DNA of 64,000 nt, taken from positions 1 through 64,000 of the forward strand of contig JAGXGE010000008.1 in the NCBI GenBank assembly GCA_024637015.1, read 5' to 3'. The notes beneath the pieces are model-generated. The model was not told the DNA's origin and searched no databases. It worked only from the letters and a program-made list of their open reading frames with translations. Shown here piece after piece: positions 17,982 through 26,572 of the stretch. This DNA comes from Aequorivita sp. GTDB lineage: Bacteria; Bacteroidota; Bacteroidia; Flavobacteriales; Flavobacteriaceae. A program made the translations under genes and the position numbers. Numbering within the stretch: position 1 is the stretch's first letter; each line of letters starts with the position of its first letter.

Positions 17982-18758
17982 CTAAAGCTCTTTGGTTTTA
18001 TTGCGGTCCATTTCTTGTTTTTCTATTCTCTCGTTCTCTTCCTCAACGAATTGCTTATGTGCTATGGAGGCTATAAAATCCTTTTTACGAAAATAAAGAT
18101 TTTTAATTACCTCTGCCTTTCCGTATATAGTAATTACATCACCGGGAAGTATGTGAAAACTGCCCGTCGGCGAACCAATATAATCGCAATCGGCACGGTC
18201 TATTCCCAAAATGGTAATGCCTTCGTGGCGTAAATCCAATTCTTTTAAGGTTTTATTGGCCATCCAATTATCATCCTCCACTTTTTTTTCGCTGATTTTA
18301 TAGTGATCTTTTAAGTGTAGAACCGCAGCATAATCCTGAATTTCCAAATCTGTGTATTTTTTTAGCATCCTATTTATAAGTTTGGAGAGGCCACGGTCCA
18401 CCCATTTACTATTTACCGCCCACCAAACTAAACTCAAACCTATTACCACAATAACCAAACCGTACAATTTAGAAGATAAGGTATCTGGCAAAACAAAAGT
18501 TAAAATCAACGATGACATAACCGTTACAATCCCTGCGTTACCAATTAGCATAAGGTTAAATATAATTTTACGCCTTACGGGATGGTTCATTATTTTTTCG
18601 GATTCTGCTGTGGTAAAACCAGCACCAGTATAGGCCGAACGCGCTTGAAATCTCGCGCTTTGGGTAGATAAACCAGTATGTATTAACGCAATAGTGGCAA
18701 TTTTTGTAATCAACGCGGAAAGGGCTACTACTAGAAATAATGTTATGGCTGCTATCAT
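17982..18758 (-). CDS. Membrane protein with C-terminal TrkA-C (RCK-C) domain
   Basis: This 258-residue protein has an N-terminal membrane segment, a short SAYTGAGFTTAESE stretch reminiscent of pore-loop sequences of Trk/Ktr potassium transporters, then two more membrane segments (about residues 65-115). A linker leads to a TrkA-C domain (about residues 160-235; MANKTLKELDLRHEGITILGI, LPGDVITIYG). TrkA-C domains bind small ligands and gate cation or other transporters. With only about three membrane segments it is too small to be a complete Trk channel, so regulator or minimal transporter are both possible. Confidence 0.75.
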   Translation of the reverse strand: MIAAITLFLVVALSALITKIATIALIHTGLSTQSARFQARSAYTGAGFTTAESEKIMNHPVRRKIIFNLMLIGNAGIVTVMSSLILTFVLPDTLSSKLYGLVIVVIGLSLVWWAVNSKWVDRGLSKLINRMLKKYTDLEIQDYAAVLHLKDHYKISEKKVEDDNWMANKTLKELDLRHEGITILGIDRADCDYIGSPTGSFHILPGDVITIYGKAEVIKNLYFRKKDFIASIAHKQFVEEENERIEKQEMDRNKTKEL

Positions 18759-18938
18759 ATACTTTCAAAATTAAGAAGAAATAGGTAGTGATTTCTCTTA
18801 TTTATTAAAAATATTATAGTTTCTCGAGGAACAATAGTGGACAGCGAAATGAACTACTTGGTGTCCAAACATATTTTAAAATCGAAGATGCCATGGTTTT
18901 TTGAATACTTTTGATTTCACATCGCAAAAAACTTTTAA

Positions 18939-18969
18939 CTTGAATCCTATATCAAAGCTGGTATCTTTG
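18939..18969 (+). promoter_or_regulatory. Promoter of the serine hydrolase gene
   Basis: CTTG (18939-18942), 19 bases, TATCTTTG (18962-18969) fits the Bacteroidetes consensus with one mismatch in the -33 box. The leader to ATG 18994 would be about 20 bases. Confidence 0.7.
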
Positions 18970-18993
18970 TCACCAGCAATTTAAATTCTTTAT

Positions 18994-20562
18994 ATGAAAA
19001 CTCTTTCCTTCAAAATACTTGCGTTAAGCTCCCTGTTTTTATTTTTCAATTCCATCGTAAAAGCACAGGCTTTGAGCGGTTCGCAGATTGACAGCATTGT
19101 TCAAAAAACAATGAAAACCTTTGATGTTCCCGGAATGGCAGTCGCGGTTTTAAAGGATGGCAAGATTTACCATAAAAACACCTACGGTGTGCGTTCCCTA
19201 AAAACAAATGCGGAAGTAAACGAAAACACTCTCTTTGGAGTGGCATCAAACACCAAAGCCTTTACAACAGCTGCTTTGGGACAACTTATTGACCAAGGAA
19301 AACTTACATGGGATACCAAAGTAACAGATATTATACCAGAATTTAAACTGAATGATTCCTACGTTACCAACGAATTTACGGTACGCGATCTTATTACACA
19401 CCGAAGCGGACTCGGTCTTGGCGCAGGCGATTTAATGGTTTTTCCAGCTGGAAACAGAACTACCAAAGCCGAAATGATACACAATCTCCGTTATTTAAAA
19501 CCAGTTTCTTCTTTCCGAAGCAAGTTTGATTATGATAACTTGCTTTACATAGTTGCTGGGGAAGTAATTTCAAGGGTTTCGGGAAAAAGCTATGATGAAT
19601 ATATTTCAGAAAGCTTTTTTAAACCTTTGGGAATGAACCGCTCCTTTCTTTCCATTCCGAAAATTAAAGCAGACAATAACAAAATTGACGGCCATGCTCC
19701 AGTAAATGGAAAACTGGAATTGACGGCAGACACTTTCACCCAAATCGCTACGCCCGCTGGCGGAATTTTTGCTTCCATAAACGATATGAGCACTTGGGTA
19801 CAAGCACAATTGAACGATGGAAAATACGGTGAAAAACTACAGGACAGTCTTTTCAGCAATAAAGTACACAACGAAATGTGGACGCCACAAACCATTTTAA
19901 GAAGTGGAAAAGGCCCATACAATACACACTTTTCGGCTTATGGCCTTGGTTGGTTTTTAAGTGATGTAAACGGTTATTTTCAAGTTACCCACACAGGAGG
20001 ATTGAACGGAATTGTTAGCCAAGTCACCCTTATTCCAGAAATGGATTTGGGAATTATTGTGCTTACAAATCAACAAAGTGGGGCGGCGTTTACGGCAATT
20101 ACCAATTCAATAAAAGATGGGTATTTCGGCATAAAAGGCGAAGACAGGATTGAACAATATAACGACCGTCGTTTGGCAGGCGAAAAGGAGGAAGACAGCA
20201 TTGTTTCAGCAGTGGAAAAAGACATTGCGGCACAACTTAAAAGTAAAACTCCAAAACCCAATCCGGCAGATTATGTGGGAACTTATAAAGATGTTTGGTT
20301 CGGCAAAGTTGCAATCAGCAGCCAAAACGGAAGTCTTCGGTTTAAAGCGGAAAAATCTCCTGATTTAACCGGAACAATGACTTTTTACAAAGGAACTACC
20401 TATGTGGTTCGTTGGAATGACGCTTCGTTGAAAGCGGATGCTTTTGTAAATTTCAATTTGGATACAGAAGGCAAAGCGGAAGGTTTCACAATGAGTCCAA
20501 TTTCGCCATTGACTGATTTTAGTTATGATTTTCAGGATTTGGAGTTTAGGAAAGTAAAATAA
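18994..20562 (+). CDS. Class C beta-lactamase-fold serine hydrolase with C-terminal DUF3471-type domain
   Basis: This 522-residue exported protein (signal peptide ends VKAQ) carries the three serine beta-lactamase/DD-peptidase motifs: SNTK (Ser85, Lys88), YDN (Tyr180-Asn182) and HTGG (from His333). The C-terminal part (about residues 420-520) is a small beta domain with YVGTYKDVWFGKVAI, typical of the DUF3471 tail of esterase/peptidase members. It probably acts in the periplasm as a peptidase, esterase or D-amino-acid hydrolase; real beta-lactamase activity cannot be assumed. It is transcribed alone. Confidence 0.9.
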   Translation: MKTLSFKILALSSLFLFFNSIVKAQALSGSQIDSIVQKTMKTFDVPGMAVAVLKDGKIYHKNTYGVRSLKTNAEVNENTLFGVASNTKAFTTAALGQLIDQGKLTWDTKVTDIIPEFKLNDSYVTNEFTVRDLITHRSGLGLGAGDLMVFPAGNRTTKAEMIHNLRYLKPVSSFRSKFDYDNLLYIVAGEVISRVSGKSYDEYISESFFKPLGMNRSFLSIPKIKADNNKIDGHAPVNGKLELTADTFTQIATPAGGIFASINDMSTWVQAQLNDGKYGEKLQDSLFSNKVHNEMWTPQTILRSGKGPYNTHFSAYGLGWFLSDVNGYFQVTHTGGLNGIVSQVTLIPEMDLGIIVLTNQQSGAAFTAITNSIKDGYFGIKGEDRIEQYNDRRLAGEKEEDSIVSAVEKDIAAQLKSKTPKPNPADYVGTYKDVWFGKVAISSQNGSLRFKAEKSPDLTGTMTFYKGTTYVVRWNDASLKADAFVNFNLDTEGKAEGFTMSPISPLTDFSYDFQDLEFRKVK

Positions 20563-20652
20563 GAACGACCAACAAAAAGCTCCTTAAAAAAACGATAATT
20601 ACTTTGAATACTTTCGGTATTTGTTTAATTTCATAACGATAAAAACGTAATT

Positions 20653-21105
20653 ATGAAAACTTCAGAAAGATTAGATGAAGCTTTGAGCAAACTATACACT
20701 GCCTTTCATAACAAAACATTAAATCCCGAGTGCTGCAACCATTGTGCAGTGGGAAATATTTGTAATAATACCGACAGCTGGAAACACCTCAGCGATGATC
20801 ACGGTTCGCTGCAATTGAACTATGTTGGTCTTGTTCACGAAAATTTGGGGCGCAAATTTCACGGTTATACGCCTTCGGAACTCCTAAAAATTGAAGCTGA
20901 ATTTTTAAAAGGCTGTGGCTATATCCTCCCTTTAAATCACCGAAATGCGAAGCCAAAAAATCCTACTTCCAAAGAAACGTTATTTAACGGGTTGTGTGCC
21001 GCAGTTGGGTTTTTATGTTCTCTTGACAGGGTACAAAATGTAATGGATTATTATCCGCTGTTTCAAAAAGAAACGGAAGTGCCTATTTTGGAAATTGCCC
21101 AATAA
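20653..21105 (+). CDS. Conserved Cys-rich hypothetical protein
   Basis: This 150-residue soluble protein is not recognised as a named enzyme. A cysteine cluster near the N-terminus (PECCNHCAVGNIC, residues about 26-38) is followed by HGSLQLNYVGLVHENLG and a C-terminal helix with LCAAVGFLCSLDRV. Close relatives in Flavobacteria have, as I recall, been labelled as NADH:quinone reductase subunit F, but no flavin, NADH or 2Fe-2S signature of NqrF is visible and I would not use that name. The CC-x2-C-x4-C set could bind zinc or an Fe-S cluster. It shares a bidirectional terminator with the convergent PPOX gene. Confidence 0.65.
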   Translation: MKTSERLDEALSKLYTAFHNKTLNPECCNHCAVGNICNNTDSWKHLSDDHGSLQLNYVGLVHENLGRKFHGYTPSELLKIEAEFLKGCGYILPLNHRNAKPKNPTSKETLFNGLCAAVGFLCSLDRVQNVMDYYPLFQKETEVPILEIAQ

Positions 21106-21107
21106 AA

Positions 21108-21150
21108 AAACCTCTACTATCGGCTTCGCCAATAAAAGAGGTTTAATTAA
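21108..21150. terminator. Bidirectional terminator between convergent genes
   Basis: Arms AAACCTCT (21108-21115) and AGAGGTTT (21137-21144) enclose a nested GGC-TTC-GCC hairpin. There are A residues on the left and T-rich sequence on the right, so it can serve both the Cys-rich gene and the PPOX gene. Confidence 0.75.
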
Positions 21151-21167
21151 AATTTTTCTTTTTTCAA

Positions 21168-21668
21168 TTAAACTTTTAAATCTCCGTGCTCACCCAAATC
21201 TGGTTCGTTTCCGGTGATTGCACCTTGGGCCATTTTTAATAACGAGATCACTTTTCCGTTTTTGGTATCCCAGTAATGTGCATCATCCGGTTGAACTTTA
21301 ATAGCCGTAATATTTGGGTCGTCTGCCCCATCAAACCAGGCATCGTCTCCGCTTCCGTAAAGTTCTTTGATTCGGTTGCGATCTGTGCTGATGGACGCGC
21401 GTCCGTAAATGGTCATAAACTCAAAGTTCCCATTATCGGCATAAATTAATTGGGTTCTGTTTTCCCTTTCAATGTTTTTATTGTGCTCGCTGTTTTTGTT
21501 ACTGAGGAACCAAATGTTTCCGGCCTCATCAACTTCCTTAGTGCTCATTGGCACTACGTGGAATGGTTGACTCTTCAGATCAGTTGCCATCATTGTATAA
21601 TCAATTGATTCTGCTAATTCCTTAATTTTCTTTCTTGCTTCTTCATTAGTAAGATTTTTTGTGCTCAT
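21168..21668 (-). CDS. Pyridoxamine 5'-phosphate oxidase-fold protein (general stress protein 26 type)
   Basis: This 166-residue protein has the split-barrel flavin-binding fold: MATDLKSQPFHVVPMST, AGNIWFLSNKNSEHNKNI, FEFMTIYGRASIS and the ending YWDTKNGKVISLLKMA. It matches the general stress protein 26 group rather than PdxH, being shorter and lacking the PdxH C-terminal region. It probably binds FMN, FAD or F420-like cofactors; the reaction is unknown. It ends at the shared terminator 21108-21150. Confidence 0.82.
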   Translation of the reverse strand: MSTKNLTNEEARKKIKELAESIDYTMMATDLKSQPFHVVPMSTKEVDEAGNIWFLSNKNSEHNKNIERENRTQLIYADNGNFEFMTIYGRASISTDRNRIKELYGSGDDAWFDGADDPNITAIKVQPDDAHYWDTKNGKVISLLKMAQGAITGNEPDLGEHGDLKV

Positions 21669-21793
21669 AGTTTTTTATTTTTAAGATACTAAACTATCTG
21701 CTTGTGGTATTTTAAGGAAATCATAAAGTTTATCACTTTATCAAAAAGAGTGAACAAAATACTATTTCGATATAATCGGTACGGTTTGAAAAT

Positions 21794-23074
21794 TTACTTT
21801 CCAGTATAGGCAATCCTCCAAATATGATGTGTTGTATCGTCTGTTATCAGCATAGCGCCATCTGGCAAAACTACCGCACCAACGGGTCTTCCGCGCACTT
21901 CGTCTTTTTTTGGATCAACAATGAAACCCGTAAGGAAATCCTCTGGTTTACCAGCCGGTTTTCCGTTTTCAAAAGGAATAAAAACCACACGATAGCCCGA
22001 AAGAATATCCCGATTCCAAGAGCCGTGTTGTACTACAAAAGCCCCGTTTTTGTATTTCTTCGGAAAGGCATCAGCTGTATAAAATACTAATCCCAGGGAA
22101 GCAGTATGTGAGCCCAGATCAACATCTGGCACCAGAGCCTTCCGCAATCGAATATAAGGCGGAATAGGAACCCGTGGATCATAATTGCTGCCCCAATACG
22201 TATATGGCCAGCCGTAATAACCACCTTCCTGAACAGAAGTTAAATAGTCTGGAACCAAATTGTCGCCCAATTCATCCCGTTCATTCACAGAGGTCCAAAG
22301 CGTTTTTGTTGTGGGCTCCCAATCCATTCCAACGGGGTTTCTAAGTCCAGATGCATAAATTTCTAAATCACTACCATCAGGATTCATCACAAGAATATTG
22401 GCACGCATCACTTCATGTTCCATTCCTTTTTCACCAATGTTATCGCCACTACCAACGGCAATATATATTTTGGAATTATCAGCGTTGGATATAATATTCC
22501 GCGTCCAATGCCTATTGACTTCTCCTGCGGGAAGATCTGCGATCTTTTCTCCCATTACGGTAATTTTTGTTTGTCCCACTTTGTAGGGATAACGCACCAC
22601 AGCATCTGTATTAGCAACATAAAGCCAATCACCAATAACAAGCATTCCGAAAGGCTGATTAAGTCCTTCGTTTTTGGTGAGTAAAGTTTTTCGTAAATCG
22701 GGCATTCCGTCGTTATTAGTATCACGAAGCAAAGTAATAACATCTGCACTGTGCTTTAAATTGTTGGAGCCACCCGCACCAATGATAGTAGCTCCAATTT
22801 GTTTGAGAATACTGTAATTGCTATTGCTATCAGCTACCAACACATCGCCATTGGGTGTAACGTACATCCAACGCGGATTTTCAAAACCATCGGCAAATTT
22901 ATTTAACGTAAATCCTTCGGGAGCTTTTGGGGTTTGGCCTTCTTCCCAACCGATAACGTTGGAATAATTTGAAGTCGATTTTGTTGCAAAGGGCTCGGGC
23001 AGTTGCTTTTCATCTTTAACCTGTGAAAAAAGTGAAAGAGGAATTGAAATTAAAAATAGAAAATAGTTTTTCAT
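21794..23074 (-). CDS. PQQ-dependent sugar dehydrogenase-type beta-propeller (sorbosone dehydrogenase family)
   Basis: This 426-residue exported protein (signal ends SLFSQ) has the six-bladed GDH propeller pattern: NPRWMYVTPNGDVLVAD, GLRNPVGMDWEP, VQEGGYYGWPYTYWG, QHGSWNRDILSGY and RGRPVGAVVLPDGAMLITDD. Family members oxidise aldoses or sorbosone in the periplasm with PQQ. No PQQ synthesis genes are in the window, so cofactor supply or use is unverified. It follows the aldehyde dehydrogenase gene by 32 bases on the same strand, suggesting a two-gene oxidative operon. Confidence 0.88.
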   Translation of the reverse strand: MKNYFLFLISIPLSLFSQVKDEKQLPEPFATKSTSNYSNVIGWEEGQTPKAPEGFTLNKFADGFENPRWMYVTPNGDVLVADSNSNYSILKQIGATIIGAGGSNNLKHSADVITLLRDTNNDGMPDLRKTLLTKNEGLNQPFGMLVIGDWLYVANTDAVVRYPYKVGQTKITVMGEKIADLPAGEVNRHWTRNIISNADNSKIYIAVGSGDNIGEKGMEHEVMRANILVMNPDGSDLEIYASGLRNPVGMDWEPTTKTLWTSVNERDELGDNLVPDYLTSVQEGGYYGWPYTYWGSNYDPRVPIPPYIRLRKALVPDVDLGSHTASLGLVFYTADAFPKKYKNGAFVVQHGSWNRDILSGYRVVFIPFENGKPAGKPEDFLTGFIVDPKKDEVRGRPVGAVVLPDGAMLITDDTTHHIWRIAYTGK

Positions 23075-23106
23075 AAGTGATTAGTTAGTTGGTTCTAAAA
23101 AATAAA

Positions 23107-24501
23107 TTAGCTTTTAAGTCGCATAATGGCTTTTATGTTCACAAATTCTTTCATTCCGAAACCACCGTGCTCCCTACCGTAGCCAGAATCCTTCACTCCG
23201 CCAAAAGGCATATTGGGTTGTGCGAGCCCGAAACCATTAATGAAGACCATGCCTGTATCAAAATATTTGCTGGCTAGTTCCATTGCTTTCTTTTCGTCTT
23301 TTGAAAATATTCCGCCACCAAGGCCGTATTTACTGTCATTGGCAATACGCATAGCATCATCAGTATCCTTTGCTTTAATTAATGAAGCAACTGGGCCAAA
23401 AAGTTCATCGTCATAAGCGGGCTGCCCTGGCTTTACATTTTCTAGAACTGTTGCTGGATAGAAGAAGCCTTTCCCTTCGGGCATTTCGCCACCACATAGG
23501 ATTTTCGCGCCTTTTTTCACGCTTTTTTCAACTTGTTTATGAAGTGTCTCGCGAAGATCTTCCCGAGCCATCGGCCCTATTTTTGAATCTTTATCTTTTG
23601 GATCGCCGTGTTTCATTTTTTTCATTTGTTCCACAAAAGCTTCCTTAAATTCATTGTAAACCTTATCAACTACAACGAAACGTTTTGCCGCAACGCAGGT
23701 TTCCCCATTGTTATAAGTTCTTCCTTGAACACACATTTTCACTGCTAAATTCAAATCTGCGTCCTCTAAAACAATATATGCGTCGTTGCTGCCAAGTTCC
23801 ATTACCGTCTTTTTTAAAGCTGCCCCAGCTTTTTTTGCGATATCTCGTCCTGCACCGGGACTTCCGGTAAGAGTAACACCGCGAACCAATTTGTGCTTTA
23901 TAATCTCATCGCTCTGTTTGTGTGATATTTTAAGTACCGTGAAAAGATTTTTTGGAAGCCCGGCCTTTTCATATATTTTTTGAAGCATTAATGCTGAACC
24001 AGTAACGTTTTCAGCATGTTTCAGTAGAATACCATTTCCGGCCATTAGATTTGCAATGGAATAACGGATTACTTGATAGGCAGGAAAGTTCCAAGGTTGA
24101 ATCCCATAAATAACTCCAATGGGAGAATAAGTCACCAAACCTTTTCCCCCTCCGGGAAGCTCGCGTTCTTCATCTTTCAGGCTTTCCGGTCCATTTGCCG
24201 CCGTCCAATCACAGATTCCTGCACAAAGTTCAATTTCCTGTTTTCCCTGTTTTAAAAGTTTTCCCATTTCTTTGGTCATCAGTTGGGAAAGTTCGTCTGT
24301 GTTTTCCTTGAGCTCCTTGCCAATTGCTTTTATAATTTTGGCTCTTTCTTTGGGTGAAACCATACGCCAATCCATAAACGCTTTATGGCATTTTTCAACA
24401 GCATCATCGGCCTGTTTATCTGTCATTAGTGTGTATTTCTTAATCTCTTTTCCTGTTGTTGGATTAATTGTAACGAGGTCTTTTTGTTCTTCTTTTTTCA
24501 T
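23107..24501 (-). CDS. NAD(P)-dependent aldehyde dehydrogenase, succinate-semialdehyde dehydrogenase type
   Basis: This 464-residue cytoplasmic ALDH starts in the TINPTTGKEIKKY region. It has the cofactor and oxyanion asparagine motif YGIQPWNFPAYQ, the general-base glutamate in VMELGSNDAYIV, the catalytic cysteine in NNGETCVAAKRF, and ends with the PFGGVKDSGYGREHGG signature. The closest type is the GabD-like group using succinate semialdehyde or short aldehydes, but specificity is not set by these motifs. It lies upstream of the sugar dehydrogenase gene and probably leads that operon. Confidence 0.9.
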   Translation of the reverse strand: MKKEEQKDLVTINPTTGKEIKKYTLMTDKQADDAVEKCHKAFMDWRMVSPKERAKIIKAIGKELKENTDELSQLMTKEMGKLLKQGKQEIELCAGICDWTAANGPESLKDEERELPGGGKGLVTYSPIGVIYGIQPWNFPAYQVIRYSIANLMAGNGILLKHAENVTGSALMLQKIYEKAGLPKNLFTVLKISHKQSDEIIKHKLVRGVTLTGSPGAGRDIAKKAGAALKKTVMELGSNDAYIVLEDADLNLAVKMCVQGRTYNNGETCVAAKRFVVVDKVYNEFKEAFVEQMKKMKHGDPKDKDSKIGPMAREDLRETLHKQVEKSVKKGAKILCGGEMPEGKGFFYPATVLENVKPGQPAYDDELFGPVASLIKAKDTDDAMRIANDSKYGLGGGIFSKDEKKAMELASKYFDTGMVFINGFGLAQPNMPFGGVKDSGYGREHGGFGMKEFVNIKAIMRLKS

Positions 24502-24611
24502 TTCTTTTTCTTTTCAATGAATATATTATTTTGTCGAAGAAGTCTATCTTAAGAAACTGTTATACTTTCGAATATTAGAAAATGTTGTGCTTTCAAAGGG
24601 CTTCACTTTTA

Positions 24612-24619
24612 TAAATTTG
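24612..24619 (+). promoter_or_regulatory. -7 promoter box of the GNAT gene, implying a near-leaderless transcript
   Basis: TAAATTTG ends only five bases before ATG 24625, so transcription would start at or within a few bases of the start codon. Confidence 0.55.
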
Positions 24620-24624
24620 CAATT

Positions 24625-25203
24625 ATGAAAACCGATATAATAAGAAATATCCGTCACGCTCGCCCCGAAGACTTCAAAAAAGTCGCGCCACTCATCGTGC
24701 AGGCAATGGAGGACTTGGCGTGTACCTTTGCAAATACAAAAGACCCTCAAAAAGCCCTTCCGTTGTTTGAACATTTTTTTCAGCAGCCCGCCAATCAGTA
24801 CAGTTTTGAAAACACAATAGTTTATGAAGAAAAGGGGGAAATCGCAGGTTCAATAACAGCTTATGACGGAGCTTTGCTTCCTCTGTATCGCGAACCATTT
24901 TTAAAATATATAGCCATTAATTACAACGTAAAAAATTTGGTAATTGAAAACGAAACCATTAAAGGTGAACTCTATATTGATACGCTGAGTGTTTACCCGC
25001 AACACCAAAGAAAAGGAATTGGTCGTAAACTTTTACTGGCCATAAAAGATAGAGCCGAAAAGGACGGCCATAAAAAACTAGGATTGCTGGTAGATTTTAA
25101 AAACCCCAGCGCCAAAAAGTTATATTCAGCATTGGGGTTTGAAACTGTGGGTAAAAAACAACTTTGCAATAGCGTTTACGAACACTTACAACTCACGTTA
25201 TAA
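24625..25203 (+). CDS. GNAT-family N-acetyltransferase
   Basis: This 192-residue protein has the GNAT acetyl-CoA fold: RHARPEDFKKVAPLI at the start, ELYIDTLSVYPQHQRKGIGRKLL (motif A with the Q-x-x-G-I-G loop), then LLVDFKNPSAKKLYSALGFE (motif B). The substrate (protein N-terminus, amine or antibiotic) cannot be inferred. It is monocistronic and convergent with ferritin, with a four-base gap. Confidence 0.9.
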   Translation: MKTDIIRNIRHARPEDFKKVAPLIVQAMEDLACTFANTKDPQKALPLFEHFFQQPANQYSFENTIVYEEKGEIAGSITAYDGALLPLYREPFLKYIAINYNVKNLVIENETIKGELYIDTLSVYPQHQRKGIGRKLLLAIKDRAEKDGHKKLGLLVDFKNPSAKKLYSALGFETVGKKQLCNSVYEHLQLTL

Positions 25204-25207
25204 TTTT

Positions 25208-25759
25208 TTATGGATTGTCAACACTTGCATCGCGGGCAAGATCGGCATCGTCTTCCTGTTTACCGATTTTGTTATCTAAATAAAGTAATGATGCGTTGCT
25301 AGCTTTTGGACCGCCTGCAATTTTTAGTTTATCCAAAAGATCCATAACTAAAGTTTCTTCTTCAATTTGTTCTTTTACGAACCATTGTCCGAAATTCCAA
25401 GTGGCCCAATCTTTTTCTTTTTGTGAAAGGTTTACAATTTCGTAAATAGCCGTAGTGTTATCCACTTCGTGCTGAAATATTTTTTCGAAACATTCCTGAA
25501 GATTTTTTGGATCTTTTGGAGGTGCTACCAAAGCCGTAATTCTTGCTCTTCCGCCCCGTTCTTGAATGTATCCTATTACTTTCATCATGTGGTTCCGCTC
25601 TTCACCAGAATGTCTAAAAAGTAAATTTGCTACCCCTGCATATCCTTCGCTGTCTGCCCATGCAGCGTATGAAAGGTATGTCTGTGCAGCATCTGCTTCC
25701 TTTTTTACCTGTTTATTTAAAATGTCTTCAATTGGTTTTGAGAGTCTGTTGGTATCCAT
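25208..25759 (-). CDS. ftnA: Ferritin (FtnA type)
   Basis: This 183-residue four-helix ferritin starts at MDTNRLSKPIEDILNKQ. Di-iron ligands are visible in EADAAQTYLSYAAWADSEGYAG, in the HSGEERNHMMKVIGYI pair (E and H of the second helix), and in VKEQIEEETLVMDLLDKL. It should form a 24-mer cage that oxidises and stores iron. The C-terminal acidic tail (QEDDADLARDASVDNP) is longer than in E. coli FtnA. No Fur box was identified upstream. Confidence 0.92.
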   Translation of the reverse strand: MDTNRLSKPIEDILNKQVKKEADAAQTYLSYAAWADSEGYAGVANLLFRHSGEERNHMMKVIGYIQERGGRARITALVAPPKDPKNLQECFEKIFQHEVDNTTAIYEIVNLSQKEKDWATWNFGQWFVKEQIEEETLVMDLLDKLKIAGGPKASNASLLYLDNKIGKQEDDADLARDASVDNP

Positions 25760-25852
25760 AATATAAGTTTTCCTCTAAATTAATTAATTTTACGCACACA
25801 GCGTCTTGCCTTAACACTATGTTAGGGCAATTTTTTATGAAGAATTAACCCC

Positions 25853-26572
25853 CTATGAAAATAATTGATTTAATACCGCAAGTGATTTCGGTTTTTGGTA
25901 ACCCTGCACGTGAAAACTGTAATATGATAATATCAATTCCAACAGATTTTGACGTTCTATTTTTGAAAGTTTGATGGTGTTTAAGCTTTGAATATCTATC
26001 CTGAAGAAATTTTTAAAATTTTCTATTTGCAATCCTTCCAAACAATAGTTATTCGTGTTTAAAGCTTGAAAATTTCCCTCCATTATATTGAAATATTTTT
26101 CTTCAATATTTGTAGCATCTGGATAAAAGCCCAAATACAAGCTCAACTGCAATAAGAAATGAATATGAAAATTCGCAATGGCATCATTTTGATCAAGCCA
26201 CACGAAAGAGTTTTCCAAAAAACCGTAAAGTTCCGTATTGGCTTCTTCCTCGCGAATGCAGTTTCTTAATATTTCAGATAGAAACATTACCAACCCAGAT
26301 TTTATAATATTGGTATGCAGTGTTTGGTAGGGATGAAAAACTTTGGCTTCCTTAATATATTCAAGGGTGCCCTTATTTTTATGTTCAGCAATAATTTCCA
26401 ATTGGGTGAGAGGCTGAAAATAGGATGCTTTCAGTTTGCCTTTTTTAGATTTAAGAATATTACGCAGCAAATAGCTTTTTATTCCCGCAGCTTCGGTAAA
26501 ACAGCATACAATTAGGTCTGCTTCGGAATATTTTATGGAGGAAAAAACAATGGCTTTGGTAGCGACAACCAT
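25853..26572 (-). CDS. recO: DNA repair protein RecO
   Basis: This 239-residue protein has the RecO OB-fold start (VATKAIVFSSIKYSEADLIVCCFTE) and a helical C-terminal domain; the zinc-binding cysteines of some RecO proteins are absent, as is usual in Bacteroidetes. RecO helps load RecA on SSB-coated DNA with RecR. Its ATG overlaps the porZ stop by one base (TGATG), so it is translated from the same transcript as the secretion gene upstream. Confidence 0.9.
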   Translation of the reverse strand: MVVATKAIVFSSIKYSEADLIVCCFTEAAGIKSYLLRNILKSKKGKLKASYFQPLTQLEIIAEHKNKGTLEYIKEAKVFHPYQTLHTNIIKSGLVMFLSEILRNCIREEEANTELYGFLENSFVWLDQNDAIANFHIHFLLQLSLYLGFYPDATNIEEKYFNIMEGNFQALNTNNYCLEGLQIENFKNFFRIDIQSLNTIKLSKIERQNLLELILSYYSFHVQGYQKPKSLAVLNQLFS

